Source: Deltaproteobacteria bacterium
GTDB lineage: Bacteria > Desulfobacterota > Desulfobaccia > Desulfobaccales > 0-14-0-80-60-11
Direction: 5' to 3'
Assembly (NCBI GenBank): GCA_016874945.1
Contig: VGSO01000046.1
Span: 1-12,544, forward strand
DNA length: 12,544 bases
Of the stretch, positions 1-7,272 are shown piece after piece. Position 1 is the first letter of the stretch. Each line of letters starts with the position of its first letter. Under the pieces are notes generated by a model. The model was not told the DNA's origin and did no database searches. It saw only the letters and a list, made by a program, of their open reading frames with translations. The translations under genes were made by a program, and so were the position numbers.

Positions 1-104
1 GGAAAGCCTGTGCTACTGAATCCGAGTTTCTGGTTTTTTCGCGAAGATTTTGCCTGTAACACCTTGATTTGATTAAAGTAATTAGGTCATTTTTTAGTTT
101 GGTT

Positions 105-120
105 GCGGCCTTTAGGCCGC
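105..120. other. short GC hairpin downstream of the B12 operon
   Basis: A perfect inverted repeat, gcggcc-ttta-ggccgc, lies about 20 nt past the stop codon of the last minus-strand gene. It could end or stabilise the operon transcript. On the minus strand no U-run follows it, so it is not a standard intrinsic terminator. The rest of 1-138 shows nothing I can assign. Confidence 0.3.
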
Positions 121-138
121 GATGTGCCACCAACATTT

Positions 139-1167
139 TCAAAAAAACCAATCCCTGCCCCAAGCCCAATAGGGAATAACCACGGCAATGAGGCTGGCAA
201 TCCGCAGCGTCTGGCTCATTATCAATAACTCCATCCCCAGGGCCGGGGAGAAAATCCCGGCGTGAGAGGGCAACTGGTGCCGTAAAGCCCGGACGGGGGT
301 GGCCACCATGCTGCCCAGCATCAGGGCCACCACCGTTTGGGGCACCGTCAAAGCCCCGGCGTCCATGAGGGCCCCGGCCGCGGCCATGCCGGAGGTGAAT
401 TCCGCGGCCACGCTGAAAATCACCACGCTGGCCGCCTCCACCGGCAGGAATCTCCAGGTCACCCAACGGGCCATGGCTTCCCGCAGCCACATGAAGAGGC
501 CCTTTTCCGTTAACAGGAAGATGAGGAGGTATATGGGAATGGTGTACAGCACCACCCGGGAAAACCGCGTCCGGAACCGGGGCCAAAGTTCCCCCAGCCC
601 CCCCGGCTTCCGGGCCGGAGCCGGCGCCGGGTCAACGGCGGCGCTTCGTCCCGGTGCGGCCGGGAATCGCAGGTGGGTGTAAACCAGCAATGCTGCACTG
701 CGCAGCAGCGCCGCCGCCAACCCCAATCCCAGGTAAATCAACCCGGCCTGGCGGGTTAAGGGCAAGATGATGAAAAAGGTGGTGGGCAGGTGCAGCAAAT
801 ATACCGGCAGACCGTTGTTGAGGAGATAAGTGCAGGTCATCTCCCGGCGGCTGAGTTTGCCCTCCTGGTAAAAAGTCATGAGCATGGTGTTGGCCAGGAT
901 GCCGGAAAAAAACGCCGCGGTGAAGGCGGCGCCGCATTCGGTCTTGAGGCGCCCCCAGCGCAGCACCGGACCGGCCCAGACGCCCAGCCGGGCGGACCAG
1001 TTCAAGGATTCGATTACCTGGCCGATGAGCAGGCCGACTCCCATGTAAAACAGCAGGCGCAGGAGGGGCAGGCCCAACCCCCGGGACAGCTTTTGGGGAG
1101 TGAGCCCTGGAACCGTCAGCACTTCATAGACCAGGAATGCGGCCACCCCGGCCAGGACTACGGCCAT
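139..1167 (-). CDS. Gate-domain (nucleoside-recognition family) multi-pass membrane protein
   Basis: The product is a very hydrophobic inner-membrane protein of about 342 aa, with roughly eight to nine membrane segments and a large polar loop near the middle (rich in A, P and R). It resembles proteins annotated as nucleoside recognition (Gate) domain proteins, whose substrates are mostly unknown. It is the last gene of the cobalamin operon, about 195 bp after cbiL, so a role in cobalt, corrinoid or nucleotide-loop precursor transport is possible but only inferred from position. The start is uncertain. ATG at 1167 is chosen because it follows a heptamer array by 7 nt, exactly as btuC does. Starts at 1224 (ATG) or 1248 (TTG) would translate the array into a K/R/P/E/N-rich tail. 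No Shine-Dalgarno is visible before any of the three. Confidence 0.65.
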   Translation of the reverse strand: MAVVLAGVAAFLVYEVLTVPGLTPQKLSRGLGLPLLRLLFYMGVGLLIGQVIESLNWSARLGVWAGPVLRWGRLKTECGAAFTAAFFSGILANTMLMTFYQEGKLSRREMTCTYLLNNGLPVYLLHLPTTFFIILPLTRQAGLIYLGLGLAAALLRSAALLVYTHLRFPAAPGRSAAVDPAPAPARKPGGLGELWPRFRTRFSRVVLYTIPIYLLIFLLTEKGLFMWLREAMARWVTWRFLPVEAASVVIFSVAAEFTSGMAAAGALMDAGALTVPQTVVALMLGSMVATPVRALRHQLPSHAGIFSPALGMELLIMSQTLRIASLIAVVIPYWAWGRDWFF

Positions 1168-1173
1168 TAATAC

Positions 1174-1208
<35 letters not shown>

Positions 1209-1326
1209 TTAAATGAGCTTCCATTTGGCCATTCGCATTATTATTCAAATTCTAATTTTGAAGATCCATGGCCTTCCTTTTTATTTTAGGTCTTCTGAAA
1301 ATGAAGGCAGCATACCTGTGGTCTTT

Positions 1327-1358
1327 GACCGAAGACCGAAGACCGAAGACCGAAAACC
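1327..1358. repeat. heptamer array B (GACCGAA x4 plus partial)
   Basis: Four copies of GACCGAA end in AACC. The complement, GGTCTTC, differs from the unit of array A by one base. It lies 4 nt downstream of the cbiL stop codon. The space between it and array A (1209-1326) has no gene that I can support. Confidence 0.92.
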
Positions 1359-1362
1359 GCAT

Positions 1363-2082
1363 CTAAGCTTTGCCGTTTTTTTTGATAATGATCATGGACA
1401 GATACGGCATCTTCTGGCCTTTCAGGGCGCTCAAATCTTTTTCCACCATCTCCCCCTCCAGACCGCAGAGGCGCACGCAGGTGGCCCGGTCCATGAGGTC
1501 CAGGTCCTCCAGGGTCTGGCAGATGTCGTCGAAGTGGCGGTAAGTTTTGAGCATCACGATATTTTCCGCGGTCTGGGCCACCTCTTTAAGCTTGGCCCCG
1601 CCCATGGCCCCGGACACCAGATAGCAGGATTCCTCGCCCTCGGCCAGGGGCGTGTTGAGCACGGCCGCGGCGGCGTTGTAAGAGGTAATGCCCGGGATGG
1701 TCACCACCTTCACCTGGGGGTGCAGAGCCTTGAGGGTCTTGAGAAGATACCCGTAAGTGGAGTAGGTCAGGGGATCCCCCAGGGTGATGAAGGCCGCGTC
1801 CTCCCCGGCCAGCAACACCTCGAGCACCTGCCGGGCGTTGGTCTCCCAGGAGTCCCGGAGGATCTGGGCGTCTTTGGTCATGGGAAAGGCCAAGGGGATG
1901 ATTTCAGCCCCGTTCAGGTGGCGTTGCACGATGTTCAGGGCCAGGCTGTAGCTATTCTGGGTGGAACGGGCCGCAAAGATCCGGGGTACCCGTTCCAGGA
2001 TCCTGAGTGCCTTGAGGGTGATGAGGTCCGGGTCTCCCGGACCCACGCCCACGCCGTACAGGGTGCCGATTTTATCGCCCAT
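1363..2082 (-). CDS. cbiL: cobalt-factor II (precorrin-2) C20-methyltransferase CbiL
   Basis: A 239-aa SAM-dependent methyltransferase that methylates C20 of the tetrapyrrole in corrin synthesis. The family N-terminus GVGPGDPD (residues 12-19) forms the first SAM loop, the DPLTYSTYGYL stretch in the middle is typical of CbiL/CobI, and IPGITSYNAAAA follows. The length fits the family. The cytoplasmic enzyme probably acts on cobalt-factor II, because this operon encodes an early-acting CbiK chelatase (inference). The ATG lies 2 nt after the cbiC stop, and GGAG inside the end of cbiC, 8 nt upstream, serves as ribosome site. Heptamer array B begins 4 nt after the stop. Confidence 0.93.
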   Translation of the reverse strand: MGDKIGTLYGVGVGPGDPDLITLKALRILERVPRIFAARSTQNSYSLALNIVQRHLNGAEIIPLAFPMTKDAQILRDSWETNARQVLEVLLAGEDAAFITLGDPLTYSTYGYLLKTLKALHPQVKVVTIPGITSYNAAAAVLNTPLAEGEESCYLVSGAMGGAKLKEVAQTAENIVMLKTYRHFDDICQTLEDLDLMDRATCVRLCGLEGEMVEKDLSALKGQKMPYLSMIIIKKNGKA

Positions 2083-2084
2083 AA

Positions 2085-2711
2085 TCAGGTCTCCAGGGCC
2101 ATGATGGCCAGGGCATTGATCACCGCGGCGGCTACCGCGGAGCCGCCCTTGGGCCCCGCTGCGGTGATGTAAGGGATATCCTGGTGAAGCAGGGCTTCTT
2201 TCGCTTCCGCCGCGCCCACCAAACCCACCGGCAAGCCCACAATGAGGGCCGGGGGGGGCGCTCCTTCCTTCATTAATTCCAGGAGCCGAAACAGGGCCGT
2301 GGGCGCATTGCCGATGGCGGCAATGCCTCCCGCCAGATGAGGCAGGGCCTTATCCATGGCCGCGGCCGCCCGGGTTATGCCTCGCCGGGCGGCTTCCTGG
2401 GCCACCTGGGAATCATCGATGAAGCAGAGGCCCTCCACCCCCAACTTTTCCAACCGGGACCTGATGCCCGCCAACAGCATGCGGGTGTCGGTCACCACGG
2501 TCCGGCCGGCCCGCAAGGCTTCCACCCCCGCGGCTACCGCCCGGGGATGGACCCGGGCAATGGTGAGATAATCGAAATCCGCGGTGGTGTGAATCATGCG
2601 CCGCACCACGGCCCAGACTTCCGGGGCCAGGCCGTGGGCCCCCACCTGGGCCTCGATGCGGCGGAAGCTCTCCGCCTCGATCTCCCGGGGCTGCCGGGGC
2701 AGTTGGGTCAT
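2085..2711 (-). CDS. cbiC: cobalt-precorrin-8 methylmutase CbiC
   Basis: A 208-aa enzyme that moves the C11 methyl group to C12, turning (cobalt-)precorrin-8 into cobyrinic acid. It shows the family start PREIEAESFRRIE, the catalytic His at residue 41 in RMIHTTADFD, the DTRML stretch, GNAPTALF, and the C-terminal GLPVGLVGAAEAKE followed by GPKGGS. The start at 2711 is fixed by a strong AGGAGG 4 nt upstream; the reading frame is open further upstream but lacks such a site. It is followed after 2 nt by cbiL. A long GC hairpin (2729-2776) stands between cbiA and this ribosome site and may modulate its translation. Confidence 0.93.
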   Translation of the reverse strand: MTQLPRQPREIEAESFRRIEAQVGAHGLAPEVWAVVRRMIHTTADFDYLTIARVHPRAVAAGVEALRAGRTVVTDTRMLLAGIRSRLEKLGVEGLCFIDDSQVAQEAARRGITRAAAAMDKALPHLAGGIAAIGNAPTALFRLLELMKEGAPPPALIVGLPVGLVGAAEAKEALLHQDIPYITAAGPKGGSAVAAAVINALAIMALET

Positions 2712-2728
2712 GGGTCCTCCTGTGGTTG

Positions 2729-2776
2729 TTGGGGGGAGGGGGCTAAGGGCGCTCGCCCTTACCCCCTCCCCCCAAA
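2729..2776. other. 22-bp near-perfect hairpin between cbiA and cbiC
   Basis: The left arm (2729-2750) begins TTGGGGGGAGGGGG and the right arm (2755-2776) is its complement, with one bulged C at 2743 and a tiny loop around 2751-2754. It fills most of the 74-nt gap between the cbiA stop and cbiC, ending about 12 nt before the cbiC ribosome site. No U-run follows in either direction, so it is not an intrinsic terminator. It could be an mRNA stabiliser, a translational brake, or one copy of a dispersed repeat. The plus strand has G-tracts of 6, 5 and 3. Confidence 0.85.
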
Positions 2777-2785
2777 ACACTTTTC

Positions 2786-4207
2786 CTAACACTTCTTAAA
2801 CCGCCGGCAATGCTCCACCAGGCTCCGGGCCACTTCCGGGTTGCTGCCGAAATGGAGGTGAACGTAACTGGCCAGGACGTTGTCTTGGGTGTACCCTTCC
2901 AGACGGGAAGCCGCGCCGTCCCGGTCCGCGAGGCGGTAGAGGCGGCCCAGGCTGTCGGGTTCGGAGATAATTTCCGAATAGTGGAATTCATGGCCTCGGG
3001 CCCGGGTTCCATGGGGACCTAAGAGGCCGTCGGCCGTGAGGGTGATTTCCCGATATCCCAAGGCCCTCAGCCGGGGCAGCATGCGCACCCGGAAGGGCAG
3101 CACTCCCGCCATGGCATGGCTCTTCCAGTCCAGATCTTGTATCTCTTGAGATAAAAACATCAGCCCGCCGCACTCGGCATAAATGGGCATCCCCCCCCTG
3201 GCCTGATCTCCCAAGGATTTCAGAAGGCCCCGGTTTTGGGCTAATTGCCCAGCGAACATTTCCGGGTAGCCCCCTCCCAGGTAAAGGCCGTGGAGTCCGG
3301 AAGGCAAATCCGGGTCACGCAAGGGGGAAAAGGGGATGATTGCCGCCCCGAAATGCTCCAGCCACTCCAGGTTTTCCGGGTAATAGAAGCAAAAAGCCTC
3401 ATCCTGGGCCACTCCCAGGCGAACAGGTCCGGCATTAAGTAAATGTGGAGCAGGCGTCCCCGCCTGCCCGACCACCGCGGCCGTCACTGGCGGCGCAGCC
3501 AAGTTTAAAATGGGCAGCCGCTCCCAAAGTCCGTCCAGGTCTAGGTTCTGCTCCATCAAGTCGGCCAGGCGGTCCAGATATGGCGGCGTCAGGGGATGCT
3601 CCTGGGCCGTGGTCAGACCCAGGTGCCGCTCGGGAATGGCCAGCTCATGGTCTCTAGGAATGCCGCCCAAGGAGGGGGCGTCTTTCTTAAACTCCAGGGC
3701 TTGCTCCAAATAGCGCAGGTGCACGGCGCTGCCCACCCGGTTGAAGAGCACCCCCGCCAGGGCCAGGTCCGGGTCAAAAGTGGCGAACCCGTGCACCAGC
3801 GCCGCGGCGCTCCGGGCCATAGCCCGGGCGTCCACCACCAGGAGCGCCGGCAGTCCCAGCCATTTGGCCATCTGGGCCGTGGAGCCCGCCTCGGAAGCCC
3901 CGTCATAGCCGTCAAAGAGACCCATCACCCCTTCCACCAGGGCCAGGTCGGCCGAGGCCGCGTGGCGCCGGAAAATGGCCTGGTTGGCCTCTGGGGTGAG
4001 CATCCAGCCATCCAGATTCCGGGAGATCACTCCCGCGGCCTGGGTGTGGTGGCCCGGATCGATGAAGTCCGGCCCCACCTTGAAGGGCTGAACCTTGAGG
4101 CCCCGCCGGCGGAACGCGGCGATGAGCCCCAGGGCGACGGTGGTTTTACCCACCCCGCTGTGGGGGCCGGCAACGATCAGGCCGCGGCAGGCGCCGTCCG
4201 GCTTCAT
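2786..4207 (-). CDS. cbiA: cobyrinic acid a,c-diamide synthase CbiA
   Basis: A 473-aa two-domain cytoplasmic enzyme that uses ATP and glutamine to amidate the a and c carboxylates of cobyrinic acid. The N-terminal DTBS-like ATPase has the P-loop GPHSGVGKTT (residues 14-23), KVGPDFIDP and EGVMGLFDG. The C-terminal class I glutamine amidotransferase has the nucleophile Cys346 in YAECGGLMF and catalytic His in YVHLHFGSN (about residue 450). The start at 4207 gives an ATGA overlap with the btuF stop; an in-frame ATG at 4219 is the alternative. A GCAGGCG palindrome (3445-3470) is embedded in frame in the linker between the two domains, giving VGQAGTPAPH. Both active sites are intact, so the gene looks functional. 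Confidence 0.94.
   Translation of the reverse strand: MKPDGACRGLIVAGPHSGVGKTTVALGLIAAFRRRGLKVQPFKVGPDFIDPGHHTQAAGVISRNLDGWMLTPEANQAIFRRHAASADLALVEGVMGLFDGYDGASEAGSTAQMAKWLGLPALLVVDARAMARSAAALVHGFATFDPDLALAGVLFNRVGSAVHLRYLEQALEFKKDAPSLGGIPRDHELAIPERHLGLTTAQEHPLTPPYLDRLADLMEQNLDLDGLWERLPILNLAAPPVTAAVVGQAGTPAPHLLNAGPVRLGVAQDEAFCFYYPENLEWLEHFGAAIIPFSPLRDPDLPSGLHGLYLGGGYPEMFAGQLAQNRGLLKSLGDQARGGMPIYAECGGLMFLSQEIQDLDWKSHAMAGVLPFRVRMLPRLRALGYREITLTADGLLGPHGTRARGHEFHYSEIISEPDSLGRLYRLADRDGAASRLEGYTQDNVLASYVHLHFGSNPEVARSLVEHCRRFKKC
3445..3470. repeat. REP-like palindrome inserted in the cbiA linker
   Basis: The stem GCAGGCG (3450-3456), loop TCCC and stem CGCCTGC (3461-3467) form a perfect hairpin inside cbiA, around codons 246-254. 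The translated stretch, VGQAGTPAPH, looks unlike the surrounding conserved domains and falls between the ATPase and amidotransferase domains. This resembles palindromic elements that insert in frame into genes, such as the Rickettsia RPEs. That it is a dispersed repeat in this genome is inferred. Confidence 0.6.
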
Positions 4208-5088
4208 GGCTTCCCCCATCCCGCGTCCGGGTGCAGAAACCGGGCCAGGGTTTCCACCGCTTCCACCGACCGGGGGCCGGGGCGGGAAAAGAGACTTTCC
4301 TCCACCACCAGCACCCGGCCCTGCTTAACCGCCTGGAGCAGGTCATAGTGGGGCCGGGCCTCGATGTCCTGGGGGCTGCGGTTCATGGGCCCTTTCTGAA
4401 TGATGTAGACCTCCGGGTCCTCTTGGATCAAGGTTTCCAGGCTGAAGCTCACCAGCTTCTGGGGGCTGGCCACAATGTTTTTCCCCCCGGCCCGGGTGAT
4501 GATGTCATGCACCAGGGAGCCTTGCCCGGCGGCCAGCAGGTTGTGATAGCGCACCTCAAAGAAGACCTTGGAGGAGGGCCGCCCCGCCACCCGGCGGGCC
4601 ACTTCCCGGAGCCGGGCCTCCATGTCCTGGACCAAAGCCGACGCCCGGTCTGCCTTATCCGTTAACTGCCCCAGGCGCCGGATAGTGGTAAAAAGGCCGG
4701 GGAAATCCTGGGGGGCGAAGACCGCCACCGGGATGCCCTCCTGCTCCAGGCGGTTGACCCCGATAAGCCCTTTTTTCACCCCGCCCTGGACCACCAGGTC
4801 CGGCTTCAGGGCCAGGATCATCTCCAGGTTGGGCTGGAGATGGGTGCCCACCGTGGGAAGACCGGGGAGGATCTCATCTCCCCGGGTGCGGGCCACGATT
4901 TGCGGCCCCGCGCCCAAAGCCTGGAGGACTTCCGTAATGGCCCCATACAACGAAATGATGCGCTTAGGCGGCGAATTCAGCACCACCTCCTGGCCCCGGT
5001 CATCGGTGATGGTCACCGCGGCGATAGCCACTCCCGCAAAACCAATCCACGTCAGAGCCATCAAAATAAGGAAACCGCGCTGCCTCAC
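4204..5088 (-). CDS. btuF: periplasmic substrate-binding protein of a BtuCDF-type ABC importer
   Basis: A 294-aa type III (helical-backbone) binding protein of the BtuF/FhuD/FecB family. An N-terminal signal peptide (about residues 1-24, basic MRQR then a hydrophobic run ending in AIAA) directs export. No lipobox Cys is seen, so it is probably soluble in the periplasm. The family opening TITDDRGQEVVLNSPPKRIISL, the LKPDLVV stretch and the long linking helix before ARLREVARRV support the call. It starts with GTG in a 4-nt GTGA overlap with the ATPase gene and overlaps cbiA by ATGA. The riboswitch context favours cobalamin or a precursor as ligand. Heme, Fe-siderophore or a cobalt chelate are alternatives the sequence does not exclude. 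Confidence 0.88.
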   Translation of the reverse strand: MRQRGFLILMALTWIGFAGVAIAAVTITDDRGQEVVLNSPPKRIISLYGAITEVLQALGAGPQIVARTRGDEILPGLPTVGTHLQPNLEMILALKPDLVVQGGVKKGLIGVNRLEQEGIPVAVFAPQDFPGLFTTIRRLGQLTDKADRASALVQDMEARLREVARRVAGRPSSKVFFEVRYHNLLAAGQGSLVHDIITRAGGKNIVASPQKLVSFSLETLIQEDPEVYIIQKGPMNRSPQDIEARPHYDLLQAVKQGRVLVVEESLFSRPGPRSVEAVETLARFLHPDAGWGKP

Positions 5089-5912
5089 GATAACCGCACC
5101 GCCTTTAAAATTTCCGGCTCATCCGGCGCGCCGGCCGACAGGGGGAGCATCACCGCATAAAGCCGGCGGGTCCGGGGATGCCGGGCCACCTCCATGGGCG
5201 TCTCGAAGACCGCGGACAGGATCTCCGAGGTGAAGACGCGTTCCGTAGGCCCGTCTTCCGCCAGGCCATCGTCCTTCAGGATGATGAGGCGCCGGCAGTA
5301 CATGGCCGCCAGGTTTAAATCATGAATGGCGCAGAGCACCGTCAGATTTTTTACCCGATGGAGTTCCTGGCATAGCTCAAAGATTTCCAGTTTCTTGCGC
5401 ACGTCCAGGTTGGAGGTGGCTTCGTCCAGCATCAAAATATCCGGCTCCTGGGCCAAGGCCCGGGCGATGACCACCCGTTGGCGCTCGCCGCCGGAGACCT
5501 CGGTGACCAGACGGTCCTGGAGGTGCTCCGTGGTGGTCTGGCGCATGGCCCGGAGGCCGGCGATCAGATCCTCCGGGGTCAAGGTCCCCAGTCGCCGCCT
5601 GCGGGGATAACGCCCCATGAGGACCACTTCCAGGCACGGGAAGGGAAAGCGGATGTCGTTGCTCTGGGGCACCACCGCCAGGGTCTGGGCCCGCACCCGG
5701 CTGTCTACGGCCTGGAGATCATGGCCATTAAGCTGGATGACCCCCTCTTGGGGCGGCAACAATCCCGCCAGAGCGTTCACCAGGGTGGACTTGCCGCTGC
5801 CGTTGGGACCCAGGATGCCCACGAATTCTCCCCGCTGCACCTGGAAGTCCAGGTTTCTGAGGACGGTGCGGGCGCCGTAGCCCAGAGACAGGGATGTTGC
5901 CCGGATCACCAT
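5085..5912 (-). CDS. btuD: ABC importer ATPase, BtuD/FecE type
   Basis: A 275-aa nucleotide-binding subunit that powers uptake by hydrolysing ATP at the cytoplasmic face of the permease. Walker A is GPNGSGKST (residues 35-43), the Q-loop is VVPQSND (80-86), the signature is VSGGERQRV (139-147), Walker B is ILMLDEAT (159-166), and the switch His is in AIHDLN (His197). The length is normal for FecE/BtuD. The ATG at 5912 overlaps the permease end by 7 nt. The frame stays open far upstream through the permease gene, but that part is low-complexity G/P/R-rich shadow sequence. Which substrate is carried depends on BtuF and cannot be read here. Confidence 0.93.
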   Translation of the reverse strand: MVIRATSLSLGYGARTVLRNLDFQVQRGEFVGILGPNGSGKSTLVNALAGLLPPQEGVIQLNGHDLQAVDSRVRAQTLAVVPQSNDIRFPFPCLEVVLMGRYPRRRRLGTLTPEDLIAGLRAMRQTTTEHLQDRLVTEVSGGERQRVVIARALAQEPDILMLDEATSNLDVRKKLEIFELCQELHRVKNLTVLCAIHDLNLAAMYCRRLIILKDDGLAEDGPTERVFTSEILSAVFETPMEVARHPRTRRLYAVMLPLSAGAPDEPEILKAVRLS

Positions 5913-6994
5913 AACCCCCGGCCCTTGCGGGTTTTGAGCAGGTAAAAGAAAAAGGGGCCGCCCAGGAGCGCAGTCACCACCCCCACGGGCAGCTCCTGGC
6001 CGCCGGGCAGAATCACCCGGGAAAGCACGTCGGCCCAGATGAGAGTGAGGGCCCCGGCCAGGGCCGCCAGCACCAACAGCCGCCCGTGGGACGGGCCGGC
6101 CAGAATGCGGATTAAATGCGGCACCACCAGCCCCACGAAGCCGATGACCCCGGACACCGACACCGCCGCGGCGGTGAGCAGGGATGCGGCCAGGAGCAGC
6201 TGGAGCCGGGTGCGGGACACCTCCACCCCCAGGTAATGGGACTGCTCCTCCCCCAGTGCCAGGATGTCCAACTCCCGGCAGTTGAAGGCCGCCAGGACCA
6301 GCCCCGCCAGGCCGTAAGGGAGCAGGAACCCCACGTGCACCCAGCCTCGGCCGGAAAAACTGCCCATGATCCAAAACACGATGGCTGACAATGACTCTTC
6401 GTCCAGGCTCTTGATGAGGCTGATAAAGGCGGAAAGGAAAGTGCTCACCACGATGCCCGCCAGGACCAGGGATTCCTGGCGGATGCGGCCTTCTTCCCGG
6501 GAAAGGATGAGCACCGCCATCAACGCCCCCAAGGCCCCGGCCAAGGCTCCCAGGGGCAGTGAGCTTAATCCCCATAAAGCCGCTTCCACCCCCAGAACTA
6601 CCAGCAAGGCCGCGCCGAAGGCGGCGCCGGTGGACACCCCGATGGTGAAGGGGTCCGCCAGGGGGTTGCGCAGCAGGCCCTGGAAGATCACCCCCGCGAC
6701 GGCCAGGCAGGCCCCCACCAGGGCCGCCAACACCGCCCGGGAGAAGCGCAGGTGAAAGACCACCACCTCGCCGGTGCGGTCCAGGGTGAAGCTGCTCAGG
6801 CCGATTTTGTTCAAAAAGGCCCGGGCGATCTCCCCCCAGCCCAGGTCCATGCGGCCTATGGCGGTGGCCAGGCATACGGACAATCCCAGGGCCAAGGCCA
6901 GGCCCGCCAGGGTCAGGCCAAAGCGTCTAGATCCGGCCCGGCGGCGGTCCCAGGCTTCCCGGATTTCCAGGGGGGAGAGTTCTTCGGCCTTCAT
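5906..6994 (-). CDS. btuC: ABC importer permease, BtuC/FecCD family
   Basis: A 362-aa integral membrane protein with the usual ten or so helices of the FecCD family. Diagnostic stretches are RFSRAVLAALVGACLAVAG, the coupling motif GLLRNPLADPFTIGVSTGA, GVIGFVGLVVPHLIR and the end LPVGVVTALLGGPFFFYLL. It forms the channel for BtuF-delivered substrate. It is the first gene of the tightly overlapping block btuC-btuD-btuF-cbiA, 259 bp downstream of cbiK. The ATG at 6994 has no recognisable Shine-Dalgarno. The leader instead holds GAAAACC-type heptamers ending 8 nt upstream. No better start is visible. Confidence 0.92.
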   Translation of the reverse strand: MKAEELSPLEIREAWDRRRAGSRRFGLTLAGLALALGLSVCLATAIGRMDLGWGEIARAFLNKIGLSSFTLDRTGEVVVFHLRFSRAVLAALVGACLAVAGVIFQGLLRNPLADPFTIGVSTGAAFGAALLVVLGVEAALWGLSSLPLGALAGALGALMAVLILSREEGRIRQESLVLAGIVVSTFLSAFISLIKSLDEESLSAIVFWIMGSFSGRGWVHVGFLLPYGLAGLVLAAFNCRELDILALGEEQSHYLGVEVSRTRLQLLLAASLLTAAAVSVSGVIGFVGLVVPHLIRILAGPSHGRLLVLAALAGALTLIWADVLSRVILPGGQELPVGVVTALLGGPFFFYLLKTRKGRGLW

Positions 6995-7002
6995 TTAATT
7001 AC

Positions 7003-7027
7003 AGTTTTTGGTTTTCGGTTTTCGGTT
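7003..7027. repeat. heptamer array C (GGTTTTC type)
   Basis: Two perfect GGTTTTC units (7010-7023) are flanked by a diverged unit AGTTTTT and a partial GGTT. It sits 8 nt upstream of the btuC ATG in the same orientation relative to the gene as array A, again in place of a Shine-Dalgarno. Confidence 0.85.
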
Positions 7028-7049
7028 AAAAAATTGACATGCCATCTCG

Positions 7050-7069
7050 TTCCCAAGCTGTGCTTGGAA
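7050..7069. repeat. CGTTCCCAAGC-type dispersed palindrome
   Basis: The stem CCAAGC (7053-7058) pairs with GCTTGG (7062-7067) around a TGT loop, and flanking TT/AA extends it past one bulge. The flank CTCGTTCCCAAGC is characteristic of a dispersed bacterial palindrome that I recognise from many genomes. It has no U-run and so is not a terminator. Confidence 0.5.
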
Positions 7070-7141
7070 TGACCTGGGCGTCAATCTATGCCCTGAAAAG
7101 ACTTTAAGATGGTGGCAAAAGGCTTCCCGGCCGGCGCGGTA

Positions 7142-7194
7142 GTGGCGAGCCGGGTTGCTCGCCCGCCACGGGCGGCCCACCGGGCCGCCCCTAC
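7142..7194. repeat. compound GTAGGGGCGGCCC-type palindromic repeat
   Basis: The left part, GTGGCGAGC (7142-7150), pairs imperfectly with GCTCGCCCGCCAC (7157-7169). The right part is a perfect 9-bp hairpin, GGGCGGCCC (7170-7178) with loop ACC and GGGCCGCCC (7182-7190), followed by CTAC. Read on the minus strand it begins GTAGGGGCGGCCC, the same head as the elements near 11323 and 11389. It lies in the cbiK-btuC gap. Confidence 0.65.
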
Positions 7195-7248
7195 GAGGGG
7201 CGTCACTGTGCCCGTGCGAACAGTTGAGCTAAAGTCTCCTCAACATTA

Positions 7249-7272
7249 ACTGCTCACTGCTCACTGCTCACT
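7249..7272. repeat. heptamer array D (ACTGCTC x3) overlapping the cbiK stop
   Basis: Three perfect ACTGCTC units are followed by ACT. On the coding strand it reads AGTGAGC and encodes the last residues of CbiK (SSEQ) plus its TGA stop. Because the period is 7, this strand offers TGA in all three frames within 21 nt. Confidence 0.92.

Noticed and set aside
1213..2172. 319-codon plus-strand frame covering cbiL
   Set aside because: It lies antisense to cbiL and reads through heptamer array B, which is open in all frames. The H/G/Q-rich composition is that of a shadow.
5913..6875. Long in-frame upstream extension of the ATPase gene, open across most of the permease gene
   Set aside because: The extension is G/P/R-rich low-complexity sequence overlapping the well-conserved btuC. 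The real ABC domain begins at the ATG at 5912 with a normal family length.
7034..7039. TTGACA in the cbiK-btuC gap as a promoter
   Set aside because: It is on the plus strand, facing away from the minus-strand genes, with no -10 element at the right distance.
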